Assembly (NCBI RefSeq): GCF_900098925.1
Contig: NZ_LT622358.1
Span: forward strand, 332,607 to 396,606
Length of the DNA: 64,000 nt
Direction: 5' to 3'
Source of the DNA: Bacillus massiliglaciei
GTDB taxonomy: Bacteria; Bacillota; Bacilli; Bacillales; DSM-1321
Position numbers and translations under genes: made by a program
Notes under the pieces: model-generated
Told to the model about the DNA's origin: nothing
What the model saw: the letters and a program-made list of their open reading frames with translations, nothing else
Databases searched by the model: none
In this document: positions 1 through 8,263 of the stretch, one piece after another
How the letters are laid out: every line of letters starts with the position of its first letter
How positions within the stretch are numbered: the stretch's first letter is position 1

Positions 1-276
1 CGTCGTATATTCTAGGCCAATGGTTTGGAACGTATAGCCTAAATACAGCCAAATCCCAATCTTAAATCCGGCAGCAAAGAGTTTCCAAGAATTTGTCCTT
101 TTTTCTTTTCTGAAAAAACAGAGATGAATCAGGAGCAGGAGCAAAAATGCAATGAAAAACCGGATGGCATTAAAACTCATAGGTTCCAGGAAGGCGATTG
201 CATTCTGCACGGTTACAAATGTAGCACCCCAGACAAGCGAAACGGAGAGTAAGGTAAGGTCAGCTGTTTTTCTCAT
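1..276 (-). CDS. DMT/EamA-family transporter, C-terminal part outside window
   Basis: The reverse strand from ATG at 276 reads through the left edge and gives about 92 residues of a hydrophobic protein starting MRKTADLTLLSVSLVWGATF. The two hydrophobic segments near residues 8-28 and 42-62, and the early VWGATF-type motif, are typical of drug/metabolite transporter (EamA) proteins, which usually have about 300 residues and ten membrane helices. Its start overlaps the 3' end of the upstream RNase HI-like gene by 17 bases, so the two are probably cotranscribed. The substrate cannot be told. Only the N-terminal third is visible. Confidence 0.75.
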   Translation of the reverse strand, partial: MRKTADLTLLSVSLVWGATFVTVQNAIAFLEPMSFNAIRFFIAFLLLLLIHLCFFRKEKRTNSWKLFAAGFKIGIWLYLGYTFQTIGLEYTT

Positions 277-676
277 GATCCTGCTTCTCCTTTATAGACC
301 AAATGGCACGTCGGGCCAATTCATCAGCTGATTTATTCTCCTTGCTTGGAATCCACTTCAGAAAAAACAACTCCAGTTCATCTGCAAGCTTTAATGCCTC
401 CTCAAGCAGCGGAGCATATTTTTTGTTTTTGGCGAATTCCTTTTCGATCGCTGAACTAATAGCTTGAGAGTCTGTGCGGAATGAAACGGTCAGATATTGT
501 TTTTCAATGCAGATCTTCAGGGCATGGAGCAGGGCGTGATATTCTGCTTCATGGTTTTCCATGATGCCCAGCGGAATCGAATGTCTTTCGACAGAACCAT
601 TGTTATTAATAAAAATCCCAGCACCGCTTATGCCGGGATTCCCAGCACTTGCGCCATCTATGTATACTTCAATCAT
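260..676 (-). CDS. RNase HI-like protein (YpdQ type)
   Basis: This 138-residue protein has the RNase H fold signature. The first strand is VYIDGASAGNPG with the first catalytic Asp, then HEAEY (Glu), FRTDSQA (Asp) and SADELARRA (last Asp), so all four DEDD acidic positions are visible. I chose ATG at 676 because a GAGGGGGAG ribosome site lies just upstream; an upstream TTG-type start at 697 would put that site inside the gene. It resembles B. subtilis YpdQ. RNase HI enzymes cut RNA in RNA-DNA hybrids, but activity of this subgroup is not certain. The gene overlaps the transporter gene downstream. Confidence 0.8.
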   Translation of the reverse strand: MIEVYIDGASAGNPGISGAGIFINNNGSVERHSIPLGIMENHEAEYHALLHALKICIEKQYLTVSFRTDSQAISSAIEKEFAKNKKYAPLLEEALKLADELELFFLKWIPSKENKSADELARRAIWSIKEKQDHEKNS

Positions 677-979
677 ATGGCTCCCCCTCGTTAACAACAG
701 GACATTGTGTTAAGATATTATTCAGTGTAAATGAAAGATTGCTCTTAAATAGTATAACAGAAAAGTCGGTCATTTTATGAATGGCCGCCATTGATTTATG
801 TATGGAGACAGGAAAATACCATAGTCTAAGGATAAGCCTCATGTCACTTCATCAGGTTTGTTTTTTGCATGGAGGGGAATCAAATGGGGGAAGATGAGAG
901 AAAGACCGAAGAAAAAAATAAAAGTGGAATATCTGAATGCCTTTCCCTCTATAACTAGATAAACAAGGAGTTGTGCCAA

Positions 980-1636
980 ATGAAAGTGATGATGGAATGG
1001 TCTTACCGGCTGCCGAAAAAACCTTCTGCGGAGTTTACCTCCGGCTGGATGGAAGCTGAGGATGCCCTTACTGTCACAGAGGACCTTGAAAAGTCTGGAC
1101 GCTTAAAAAATGTGGCATACATAGATGAACAGGGAGCTTCCTGGACAAAAAAGGAACTGAAAAAACTAATCATTGAAATTGAAGATGAGCCCAAAAATGT
1201 CACGGTCTTTTTTGACGGAGGATATCGGAAAGAAGAAGGCATGGCAGGGACCGGCATTGCCTTGTATTATCAGATGGGGAACAAACAGTACAGAATCCGG
1301 GCTAACGCACGGTACGAGAATCTGGAATCTAATAATGAAGCAGAATATGCAGCTTTTTTCGAAGGAGTTAAGCAGCTTGAAGAATTAGGAGTCCGCCATC
1401 AGCGCTGCCAATTCAAAGGCGACTCGTTGGTTGTTCTCAATCAGCTGTCCGGCGAATGGCCCTGTCTGGAAGAGACCTTAAATAAGTGGATAGACAGGAT
1501 TGAGCAGAAATTGGATCAGCTGAGCATTAAGGCAGACTATATATCGGTCGATCGGAAAGGGAATCAAGAGGCCCATCAGCTGGCCAGCCAGGCGCTGAAA
1601 GGGGAAGAAATTCTGAGCCGTCTTGAAATTATTTGA
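980..1636 (+). CDS. ypeP: RNase HI-like / reverse-transcriptase-like protein (YpeP type)
   Basis: A protein of 218 residues with an extra N-terminal region of about 75 residues, then an RNase H fold: VTVFFDGGYR (Asp), NNEAEYAAF (Glu), FKGDSLVV (Asp). At the fourth acidic position the motif reads GNQEAHQLAS, with His where active RNases H usually have Asp, so catalysis may be altered. ATG at 980 was chosen over TTG at 971 because AAGGAG (964-969) ends ten bases before it and touches the TTG. It is followed by a ypeQ-like gene in the same direction, as in B. subtilis. The role is not established; a nucleic-acid-binding or hybrid-processing role is inferred. Confidence 0.8.
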   Translation: MKVMMEWSYRLPKKPSAEFTSGWMEAEDALTVTEDLEKSGRLKNVAYIDEQGASWTKKELKKLIIEIEDEPKNVTVFFDGGYRKEEGMAGTGIALYYQMGNKQYRIRANARYENLESNNEAEYAAFFEGVKQLEELGVRHQRCQFKGDSLVVLNQLSGEWPCLEETLNKWIDRIEQKLDQLSIKADYISVDRKGNQEAHQLASQALKGEEILSRLEII

Positions 1637-1656
1637 ATAGAAAAAGGAGAAGGGAT

Positions 1657-1842
1657 ATGGAAGATCGAAGAAGAGTGTTTAAGGAGGTTGAGGAAGTCCT
1701 GGATCATTACTGCCAGGGCTGTTTCGTGAAAAAACATTTTAGAAAAGAAAAAGGGAAAACCTATGCCCATCAGTTTTGCATTTCTGAATGTACGGTGGGA
1801 GCAAAATTGAAAGAATTAGGGAATGCTTTAAAAAACAATTAA
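1657..1842 (+). CDS. Small zinc-finger protein (YpeQ type)
   Basis: A 61-residue protein starting MEDRRRVFKEVEEVL. It has Cys residues in HYCQGCF and again in HQFCISEC, a C-x2-C plus C-x3-C arrangement that fits a small zinc-binding domain. The start at 1657 follows AAGGAGAAGGG, and the gene begins 20 bases after the ypeP stop, so it is probably in the same transcript. B. subtilis has a protein of this size and pattern (YpeQ) next to ypeP. Its function is unknown. Confidence 0.7.
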   Translation: MEDRRRVFKEVEEVLDHYCQGCFVKKHFRKEKGKTYAHQFCISECTVGAKLKELGNALKNN

Positions 1843-1892
1843 GGCTGTCAGCGATCTTTTGTTAAAAACGAATGAAAAAGAATTTTTGGTTA

Positions 1893-1921
1893 TTGACATA
1901 ACTCTTTTTATTTTGCATACT
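1893..1921 (+). promoter_or_regulatory. Sigma-A promoter of the proBA leader
   Basis: TTGACA (1893-1898), a 17-base spacer, then CATACT (1916-1921) with TG just upstream. It lies directly before the T-box leader. Confidence 0.65.
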
Positions 1922-1934
1922 AATAAAAAAATGA

Positions 1935-2168
1935 ACGTTGATGAAAGATTAGTATGCGAAGTTTGCTGTTTCAGAGAGCGGGTTGAAAGCTGAAAGACCC
2001 GTAACAGACAAAGCGCAGAACCTGCTTTCGGAGTCCCGTTAAAAATGGGCGTCAACCTGGCGTTAACAGGCCGAGCGGGATGCTGTAACAAGCATTCAAT
2101 GAAGGTGGTACCACGGAAACTAACCCTTTTCGTCCTTTTTTTAGGATGAAAAGGGTTTTTCTTTTTTT
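1935..2168 (+). promoter_or_regulatory. T-box leader (tRNA-Pro responsive) of proBA
   Basis: The leader has the hallmarks of a T-box. There is an AGTA element near 1951 and a long Stem I. The specifier segment GAA-CCT-GCTTTCGGAG has CCT at 2021-2023, a proline codon. The T-box consensus AAGGTGGTACCACG is at 2102-2115. A terminator follows (2122-2168). Uncharged tRNA-Pro would favour the antiterminator and switch on the proline genes. The specifier codon and the downstream genes agree, which makes the assignment firm. Confidence 0.93.
2122..2168 (+). terminator. T-box-controlled terminator before proB
   Basis: Stem AACCCTTTTCGTCC (2122-2135) pairs with GGATGAAAAGGGTT (2144-2157) and is followed by a T-rich run. 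It competes with the antiterminator formed by the T-box sequence. Confidence 0.9.
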
Positions 2169-2223
2169 ATATAGGTTTTTTTGCAGAAATCAATGCCGAT
2201 AACCGATTGGGGGAGTATGGGGA

Positions 2224-3312
2224 ATGGAAAGAAAGCGGATTGTTGTGAAAATTGGGAGCAGTTCTTTAACAAACAAGAAAGGTGAAATCGATCGGGAAAA
2301 GTTCCTTGAACATGTAAGGGCCATCGCTGCTGTCCGTGAAGAAGGCCATGAGGTTTTGCTTGTTTCTTCTGGTGCTGTCGCAACTGGATTCCGGAAGCTT
2401 GGGTACCCCGCAAGGCCGGTAACTTTGAAGGGAAAACAGGCGGCGGCAGCTGTCGGGCAAAGTTTCCTTATTCAGTCGTATATCGAAGAATTTGGGAAAT
2501 GCGGCCTGATTCCTGCTCAAATCCTTCTGACAAGGAGTGATTTTTCAAAAAAGGACCGTTATAAGAATGCGTATGCGACGATCATGGAGCTTCTCGAAAG
2601 GGGAATTGTTCCGATCATCAATGAAAATGACAGCGTGTCTGTGGCTGAATTGACATTTGGAGACAATGATATGCTTTCAGCCTTGGTCAGCGGTCTCGTA
2701 CACGCGGATCAGCTAATCATTATGACAGACATTAATGGCATGTATGACTCTAACCCCCAAACGAATCCTGATGCCAATCGAATCGGCCGCATTGAAACCA
2801 TTACAGAGGAGATGCTCCTGGCTGCTGGAGGAACGGGTTCGAATCTAGGGACCGGAGGAATGAAATCAAAGCTTTTAGCAGCTGAGACTGCACTTGGGCT
2901 TGGTGTGAAGGTTTTTATTGGTAAAGGTAAAGGGGACAGAAAACTTTTGGATGTGTTGGAGGGGAACGGAGACGGAACCTATATCGGCAATGAGCATTTA
3001 GCGTCCATCAACAGCCAAAAACAATGGATTGCGCTTCATTCTGAAGTAGCAGGGAAACTGTTTATTGATTCGGGAGCGGAGCATGCACTGCTTCATCAGG
3101 GAAGCAGCCTCCTGCCGGCAGGTATCCGGAATATCAAAGGAACGTTCACCAAAGGAAATGTTGTAGAAGTGTACGGTCCTTCTGGCTTTTTAGGTAAAGG
3201 TGAAATCCTGTGCAGTGCGGAAGAACTGAAAAAATCTATGGGGAAACAGACAAATGAAACCGTTCTTTCATCTATTGCGGTGATTCATCGTGATAAATGG
3301 GTGAAAGCATAA
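2224..3312 (+). CDS. proB: Glutamate 5-kinase
   Basis: A 362-residue cytosolic enzyme that phosphorylates L-glutamate with ATP to gamma-glutamyl phosphate, the first step of proline synthesis. The amino acid kinase domain shows [12 protein letters not shown] at the start, [20 protein letters not shown] and the FGDND substrate loop, plus GTGGMKSKL. The last 80 or so residues form a PUA domain ([14 protein letters not shown]). The start ATG at 2224 lies shortly after the T-box terminator. It is followed by proA with a short gap. Control is by the proline T-box. The length fits the PUA-containing family. Confidence 0.96.
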   Translation: MERKRIVVKIGSSSLTNKKGEIDREKFLEHVRAIAAVREEGHEVLLVSSGAVATGFRKLGYPARPVTLKGKQAAAAVGQSFLIQSYIEEFGKCGLIPAQILLTRSDFSKKDRYKNAYATIMELLERGIVPIINENDSVSVAELTFGDNDMLSALVSGLVHADQLIIMTDINGMYDSNPQTNPDANRIGRIETITEEMLLAAGGTGSNLGTGGMKSKLLAAETALGLGVKVFIGKGKGDRKLLDVLEGNGDGTYIGNEHLASINSQKQWIALHSEVAGKLFIDSGAEHALLHQGSSLLPAGIRNIKGTFTKGNVVEVYGPSGFLGKGEILCSAEELKKSMGKQTNETVLSSIAVIHRDKWVKA

Positions 3313-3332
3313 ATAGCCAAGGGGTGCTGAAA

Positions 3333-4580
3333 ATGAATGAAGTGATGGAAAAAGGAAAGTTGGCAAAGACAGCCAGTTATGTATTATCAGGCTGTAACAC
3401 AGAACAAAAGAATGAAGCGCTGAAAAAAATTTCGGCCCAATTGCTGATCGACAGGAATGTTTTAATCGAAGAAAATATGAAGGATCTGAAAGTTGGCAAA
3501 ACAAAGGGTCTGTCAGAATCCATATTGGACAGGATTATGATTAATGAGGAAAGAATTCAGGCTATGGCTGATGCTATATTATTACTTACAGATTTGAAAG
3601 ATCCGATCGGAGAAGAACTGGAGGAAATCCGCAAAGAGAATGGCCTGATCATTCAGAAGAAAAGGGTGCCAATCGGGGTTATCGGGATGATTTATGAAGC
3701 TAGGCCGAATGTAACAGTCGATGCGGCAACGCTTTCGCTGAAAACCGGCAACGCTGTAATCCTTAGAGGCAGTTCTTCTGCTCAATTTTCAAACAGGGCA
3801 CTGGTTCATTCCATTCAAAAGGCCCTTCAACATTCCGAGCTTCCGACAGATGCTGTTCAGCTGATAGAGGATACGAGCAGGGAAACGGCCAAAGCACTCT
3901 TCCATCTGAATGAGTATCTGGATGTTCTGATCCCCCGCGGCGGAAAAAAATTAATCGAAACGGTCATTAAAGAATCGACTGTGCCTGTTCTCGAGACGGG
4001 CGCAGGAAACTGCCATATTTTTATTGATGAAACGGGACAGTACGAAATGGCTGAAAGAATCATCTTGAATGCCAAAACCCAGCGTCCTTCCGTCTGCAAT
4101 GCTATTGAAAGCCTCTTGATAGAAGAGAATTGGTATCAAACACACGGCACACAGCTGCTCAGTACATTGATTGCTAAGGGAATTGAATTACGGGGAGATC
4201 AGACTGTGGCTTCTGCTGATTCACGAATTGCTCTTGCTGATGAAGCGGATTGGGCAGCTGAATATTTAACTTTGACATTAAGCGTGAAAATAGTGAAAAG
4301 TGTCCGGGAAGCCATAGCGCATATTAATCGTTACGGCACAAAACATTCTGAATCGATTATTACAGAAAATAAAAACCATGCCGATCTTTTCCAAAATGGA
4401 GTCGATGCTGCAGCGGTTTATCATAACGCCTCCACCAGATTTACAGATGGATTTGAATTTGGCTATGGAGCCGAAATTGGAATTTCTACACAGAAACTTC
4501 ATGCGAGGGGACCGATGGGCTTATCGGCACTTACATCAAGTAAGTATTTTATCTATGGCAACGGGCAGATTCGGAATTAA
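3333..4580 (+). CDS. proA: Glutamate-5-semialdehyde dehydrogenase (gamma-glutamyl phosphate reductase)
   Basis: A 415-residue NADPH-dependent enzyme that reduces gamma-glutamyl phosphate to glutamate semialdehyde, the second step of proline synthesis. Family signatures seen: [18 protein letters not shown], the [10 protein letters not shown] segment, the catalytic Cys in [11 protein letters not shown], and the C-terminal [14 protein letters not shown] chose ATG at 3333 because GGGGTG lies just upstream and it gives the usual family length; the earlier in-frame start at 3297 would overlap proB. It is cotranscribed with proB. Confidence 0.96.
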   Translation: MNEVMEKGKLAKTASYVLSGCNTEQKNEALKKISAQLLIDRNVLIEENMKDLKVGKTKGLSESILDRIMINEERIQAMADAILLLTDLKDPIGEELEEIRKENGLIIQKKRVPIGVIGMIYEARPNVTVDAATLSLKTGNAVILRGSSSAQFSNRALVHSIQKALQHSELPTDAVQLIEDTSRETAKALFHLNEYLDVLIPRGGKKLIETVIKESTVPVLETGAGNCHIFIDETGQYEMAERIILNAKTQRPSVCNAIESLLIEENWYQTHGTQLLSTLIAKGIELRGDQTVASADSRIALADEADWAAEYLTLTLSVKIVKSVREAIAHINRYGTKHSESIITENKNHADLFQNGVDAAAVYHNASTRFTDGFEFGYGAEIGISTQKLHARGPMGLSALTSSKYFIYGNGQIRN

Positions 4581-4772
4581 GGCTATGAATAGCTTGCCCA
4601 GCAGTGTTTGCATTATGTGCTTTTTCGGTCAGTCCATGATCTCTGACTAATTGAGCAGATCAGATCATTCTCTTGATAGATGCGGCTTTTGAAAAAATGG
4701 TATTTATCTGGGTGATTATTACTGCGTTCAAAGGGTATTGTATAGATAAATACCTAAAAGGAGTACGATATC

Positions 4773-5201
4773 ATGACGAACCATACCATTAGAGTTTATG
4801 ATGATGAAACTTCGGCCAAAAGAGCATACGAAGAGCTGATTCAGCAAGGCTATTCAAAGGATCAAATTTCTGTATTGGCTAAAAATCCGCATGGGTTGAT
4901 TGGGGAGGAAGAAGAAGTGAATCCTTCTGCAACAGATGGAGCGGTCGCCGGTGCAGCAGCCGGCGGTGTACTGGGATTAACTGGATTTTTAGTAGGCGTC
5001 AGCGCACTGGCGATTCCGGGAATCGGTCCGATTTTAGCAGCGGGTCCGCTTCTGGCTACAGTTGGAGGCGCAGCAGCCGGTGCAGCATCAGGTGCCGGAC
5101 TCAGCAAGCCTTTGATGGACCTGGGCTTAACAGAGGAAGAAGCGAGCCAATATGTAGATGATATCAAAAATGGAAAAATCTTAATCGCGATTGAAAAATG
5201 A
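4773..5201 (+). CDS. YflT-type general stress protein
   Basis: A 142-residue protein. The N-terminal 45 residues (IRVYDDETSAKRAYEELIQQGYSKDQISVLAK) match the YflT/general stress 17M-like domain. A Gly/Ala-rich stretch from about 55 to 115 (GAVAGAAAGGVLGLTG) follows, likely two packed or membrane-associated helices as in low-temperature-induced proteins. ATG follows AAAGGAG at 4757-4763. A GGGTAT box at 4733-4738 resembles a sigma-B -10 element, but the matching -35 is poor, so sigma-B control is only possible. It has its own terminator. Confidence 0.75.
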   Translation: MTNHTIRVYDDETSAKRAYEELIQQGYSKDQISVLAKNPHGLIGEEEEVNPSATDGAVAGAAAGGVLGLTGFLVGVSALAIPGIGPILAAGPLLATVGGAAAGAASGAGLSKPLMDLGLTEEEASQYVDDIKNGKILIAIEK

Positions 5202-5238
5202 GGCAGTTCCATTGTCTAAAATAGATTTAAAGAAAAGT

Positions 5239-5266
5239 CTGTATCCAATAGGGTACAGCTTTTTTC
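5239..5266 (+). terminator. Rho-independent terminator after the YflT-type gene
   Basis: Stem CTGTATCC (5239-5246), loop AATA, GGGTACAG (5251-5258), then a T run. Confidence 0.85.
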
Positions 5267-5295
5267 ATTCGCGCCTTTAATAGTAAAAACTTCAA

Positions 5296-5324
5296 TTGCA
5301 TATATAAGCATATTCTTATAGAAT
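5296..5324 (+). promoter_or_regulatory. Promoter of the ars operon
   Basis: TTGCAT (5296-5301), exactly 17 bases, then TAGAAT (5319-5324). It lies 55 bases before arsR and just upstream of a perfect dyad. Confidence 0.7.
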
Positions 5325-5341
5325 AAGACAGGAAATACATA

Positions 5342-5359
5342 AGCAAATAATTATTTGCT
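5342..5359 (+). promoter_or_regulatory. Candidate ArsR operator (perfect 18-bp palindrome)
   Basis: AGCAAATAATTATTTGCT is a perfect palindrome downstream of the promoter and 20 bases before arsR. SmtB/ArsR repressors bind AT-rich inverted repeats of this kind, so autoregulation is inferred. Confidence 0.65.
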
Positions 5360-5378
5360 GATGAAAGAAGGTGGTTGA

Positions 5379-5723
5379 ATGGGCAAACAAGTGATGGAAA
5401 TCGATACAGCTGCGAATGTTCTTAAACTGCTGGGGGATAAGACGAGGCTGACGATGGTTAAAATAATGTCTGAAAATGAATGCTGTGTTTGTGAATTAGT
5501 AGGATTGTTTGAAATGAGCCAGCCGGCAATAAGCCAGCATTTACGCAAATTAAAAGATTCCGGCCTTATCAGTGAATCAAGGAGGGGCCAGTGGATTTTC
5601 TATTCTTTGAATCATTCTTCCCCTTATTATTTGTTCATCAGGGAAATTATCGAACACCTGCCAAGCCAGCGAGAAAGACTTGAAGATCTGGAGAGGCAGG
5701 GCAAGCGAATTTGCTGTGATTAA
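5379..5723 (+). CDS. arsR: Arsenite-responsive transcriptional repressor
   Basis: A 114-residue winged-helix repressor of the ArsR/SmtB family. The metalloid-sensing Cys cluster is visible as ECCVCEL (Cys35, 36 and 38) at the start of the recognition region, followed by the [22 protein letters not shown]. Further Cys residues are at the C-terminus (RICCD). In this family arsenite binding to such Cys residues releases DNA and opens the operon. It is the first gene of arsRBC, with a palindromic operator candidate upstream. The gap to arsB is 17 bases. Confidence 0.92.
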   Translation: MGKQVMEIDTAANVLKLLGDKTRLTMVKIMSENECCVCELVGLFEMSQPAISQHLRKLKDSGLISESRRGQWIFYSLNHSSPYYLFIREIIEHLPSQRERLEDLERQGKRICCD

Positions 5724-5740
5724 CAAGGAGGAGACCTTCA

Positions 5741-7033
5741 TTGGTTATAGTAGCCAGTATTATCTTTTTAGTAACACTTGCGCTTGTAATCTGGCAGCCT
5801 AAGGGCTTGTCAATTGGATGGTCAGCCTGCGGAGGGGCCTTGATTGCTCTTGCTGCCGGTGTTGTCCATTTTCACGATGTCCTGGATGTGACATCAATCG
5901 TATGGAATGCGACGTTAGCATTCATTGCCATTATTATTATTTCTCTTATTCTCGATGAAACTGGATTCTTTGAATGGGCTGCTCTGCATATGGCCAGGGC
6001 TGCAAAAGGGAACGGAGTGCGGATGTTCATTTATGTCAGCATTTTAGGTGCTCTTGTGGCAGCTCTCTTTGCGAACGACGGAGCCGCCTTGATTTTGACA
6101 CCGATTGTACTGGCAATGGTCAGAAATCTGAATTTTAGTGAAAAGATGGTGTTTCCATTCATCATGGCCAGCGGTTTCATTGCAGATACGACCTCACTTC
6201 CATTAGTGGTCAGCAATTTAGTGAATATCGTTTCCGCAGATTATTTTGGGATTGGATTTGCTGAGTTTGCTTCCCGGATGATTGTACCGAATCTCTTTTC
6301 TTTGGCGGCGAGCATTCTGGTTTTATATCTCTTTTTCCGTAAAAGCATACCGAAGAATTATAATCCTTCCCAGCTTAAAAAGCCGGCCGAAGCAATCCGG
6401 GATATCAAATTATTCCGTTTCTCCTGGGTGGTGCTGGCCCTTCTGCTGATTGGCTATTTTGGCAGCGAGTTTACCGGAGTACCTGTATCCATCATTGCAG
6501 GAATAGTGGCGATCGTCTTTCTTATGATGGCGAGGCGGAGTCAGGCTGTAAACACAAAAACAGTCATAAAAGGAGCACCGTGGAGTATTGTTTTCTTCTC
6601 CATCGGTATGTATGTAGTCGTATATGGTTTAAGAAATGCAGGGCTGACAGATGTGCTGGCGAACCTTATCCAGTATACTGCGGATCAAGGTCTTTTTGCA
6701 GCAACAGTCGGAATGGGCTTCATTGCAGCCATCCTTTCATCTGTTATGAATAATATGCCGACGGTTATGATTGATGCACTTGCCATCTCTGGAACGGATA
6801 CGAGCGGTGCAATCCGGGAAGCATTGATTTATGCAAATGTAATCGGTTCGGATTTAGGGCCTAAGATTACGCCTATCGGATCACTTGCGACATTGCTGTG
6901 GCTGCATGTGCTGTCATTGAAGGGTGTTAAGATTTCCTGGGGCACCTATTTTAAAACAGGGATCATTTTAACAATCCCAACATTATTTATTACACTTACA
7001 GGACTGTATATTTGGCTTCTTATTATTAAATAA
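5741..7033 (+). CDS. arsB: Arsenite efflux permease
   Basis: A 430-residue integral membrane protein with many hydrophobic helices. It has the ArsB family segments [52 protein letters not shown] and [20 protein letters not shown]. It exports arsenite (and antimonite) from the cytoplasm. The start is TTG at 5741, eight bases after AAGGAGGA (5724-5731). It sits between arsR and arsC in one operon and completes the resistance pathway by exporting what ArsC makes. Confidence 0.94.
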   Translation: MVIVASIIFLVTLALVIWQPKGLSIGWSACGGALIALAAGVVHFHDVLDVTSIVWNATLAFIAIIIISLILDETGFFEWAALHMARAAKGNGVRMFIYVSILGALVAALFANDGAALILTPIVLAMVRNLNFSEKMVFPFIMASGFIADTTSLPLVVSNLVNIVSADYFGIGFAEFASRMIVPNLFSLAASILVLYLFFRKSIPKNYNPSQLKKPAEAIRDIKLFRFSWVVLALLLIGYFGSEFTGVPVSIIAGIVAIVFLMMARRSQAVNTKTVIKGAPWSIVFFSIGMYVVVYGLRNAGLTDVLANLIQYTADQGLFAATVGMGFIAAILSSVMNNMPTVMIDALAISGTDTSGAIREALIYANVIGSDLGPKITPIGSLATLLWLHVLSLKGVKISWGTYFKTGIILTIPTLFITLTGLYIWLLIIK

Positions 7034-7060
7034 GCACTGTAAATAAAGGAGTGAAAAACA

Positions 7061-7480
7061 ATGGCTAAAAAAACGATTTATTTCCTATGCACCGGAAATT
7101 CCTGCAGAAGCCAGATGGCTGAAGGTTGGGCAAAAAAATATCTCGGTGAAAGCTGGGATGTAAAAAGTGCGGGGATTGAAGCTCACGGATTGAATCCTAA
7201 GGCCGTAAAGGCAATGAATGAGGCAGGTATTGATATTTCCGGCCAGAAATCGGACCTCATTGATCCAGTAATCCTCAATCACGCTGATTTTGTTGTGACA
7301 CTGTGCGGGGATGCCGCAGACAAATGTCCGGTAACACCGCCTAATGTAAAACGGGCTCATTGGGGATTTGACGATCCGGCGAAAGCAGAAGGGACAGAGG
7401 CCGAAAAATGGCAGACGTTCCAGCGAGTGCGGGACGAAATTGGCGAAAGAATTAAACGTTTTTCTGAAACTGGAGAGTGA
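7061..7480 (+). CDS. arsC: Thioredoxin-coupled arsenate reductase
   Basis: A 139-residue enzyme of the low-molecular-weight phosphatase fold. The P-loop CTGNSCRS carries nucleophile Cys10 and Cys15; the redox relay is Cys82 and Cys89 ([11 protein letters not shown]). These four positions define the S. aureus pI258/B. subtilis type that reduces arsenate to arsenite through an intramolecular disulfide and thioredoxin. The last gene of arsRBC; a strong terminator follows at once. Confidence 0.95.
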   Translation: MAKKTIYFLCTGNSCRSQMAEGWAKKYLGESWDVKSAGIEAHGLNPKAVKAMNEAGIDISGQKSDLIDPVILNHADFVVTLCGDAADKCPVTPPNVKRAHWGFDDPAKAEGTEAEKWQTFQRVRDEIGERIKRFSETGE

Positions 7481-7488
7481 GTACAAAA

Positions 7489-7514
7489 GCTGCGAATCCG
7501 TTCGCAGCTTTTTA
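7489..7514 (+). terminator. Terminator of the ars operon
   Basis: GCTGCGAA (7489-7496), loop TCCG, TTCGCAGC (7501-7508), then a T run. Confidence 0.9.
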
Positions 7515-7664
7515 TGGTTCCCTCTCCTCCTCCTACAAAACTTATACAGGAGAAGAGCCGGCTTGTTTAAAAGTCTTTTGCTATTATATTCCGCAGCGGA
7601 TTATATGATAAAATAATAGAGCGGTAAGTGTAAGTCATTAAGAGGATGTAAGGTGATTAAGCTA

Positions 7665-7991
7665 ATGAAGTTAATTATAGCCGAGAAACCTGATCAAGGT
7701 GCTACTTTGGCAGCCCAGTTCAAGAAGAAAAAAATGCAGGGATATATAGAAATCATGCCAAACGGGATTTTCCCTGACGGAGCATATATTACATGGGCAG
7801 TCGGACATTTGTGCCAGCTTGCTGCACCGGAAAAGTACTCATCCGGATGGAAAAAGTGGTCGATTGATACCCTGCCGATGATTCCGGATAAATTTCAATA
7901 TGAAGTAACAAGGCAAAAGGCGAAACAGTTCAATGTCATTAAAACACTGCTGAAGAAAAACGAAGTGGACGAAATTATTCATGCGGGCGAT
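7665..7991 (+). pseudogene. topB: Host topoisomerase III gene, N-terminal fragment (codons 1-109)
   Basis: Starts at ATG 7665, eight bases after AGGTGA. It encodes MKLIIAEKPDQGATLAAQF and then the TOPRIM region of a type IA topoisomerase (ITWAVGHLCQL) up to EIIHAGD. At 7991/7992 host sequence stops; the frame runs on through YDISL to a stop at 8009. The missing continuation AGREGELIIRNIIHMSG is found in frame at 58803, so this is one gene split by element 1. The break falls inside the metal-binding TOPRIM motif, so the fragment cannot be active. Confidence 0.93.
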
Positions 7992-7999
7992 TATGATAT

Positions 8000-8190
8000 A
8001 TCTCTATAATTACATGTGTACATAAAAAATTATTTTATCCTTTCTCTTGTTATACATGTATCCATCAGATATTATAATTATGTACAAATTTAGAATTTTG
8101 CACATAATTAATAATAATAGCTTCATTAATGTGCATTTTTATCATAAATTTATTGCATCAACGCCTTCAGAAATTTTGTGCATTTGCAGT
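8000..8190. repeat. Left-end repeat cluster of element 1 (ATGTGCAT-like sites)
   Basis: This gene-free end holds ATCTCTAT (8000-8007), then GTGTACAT (8016-8023), TATACATGTATCC (8051-8063), AATTATGTACAAATT (near 8076-8090), its inverted relative TTTTGCACATAATTAA (8096-8111), AATGTGCATTTTTAT (8128-8142) and TTTTGTGCATTTGC (8174-8187). The same motif recurs at the right end. Such clusters are typical core and arm sites for tyrosine recombinases. Confidence 0.65.
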
Positions 8191-8263
8191 GCAGTAAAAT
8201 TATTTTTGATGGCAAATTGTTTATAAAAGGAAACTTTTTTGTTAATCTCAGGAGGTGTTTATT

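Noticed and set aside
4378..4650. Open frame of 90 codons overlapping the end of proA
   Set aside because: It lies in another frame of proA, which is unmistakable; no ribosome site.
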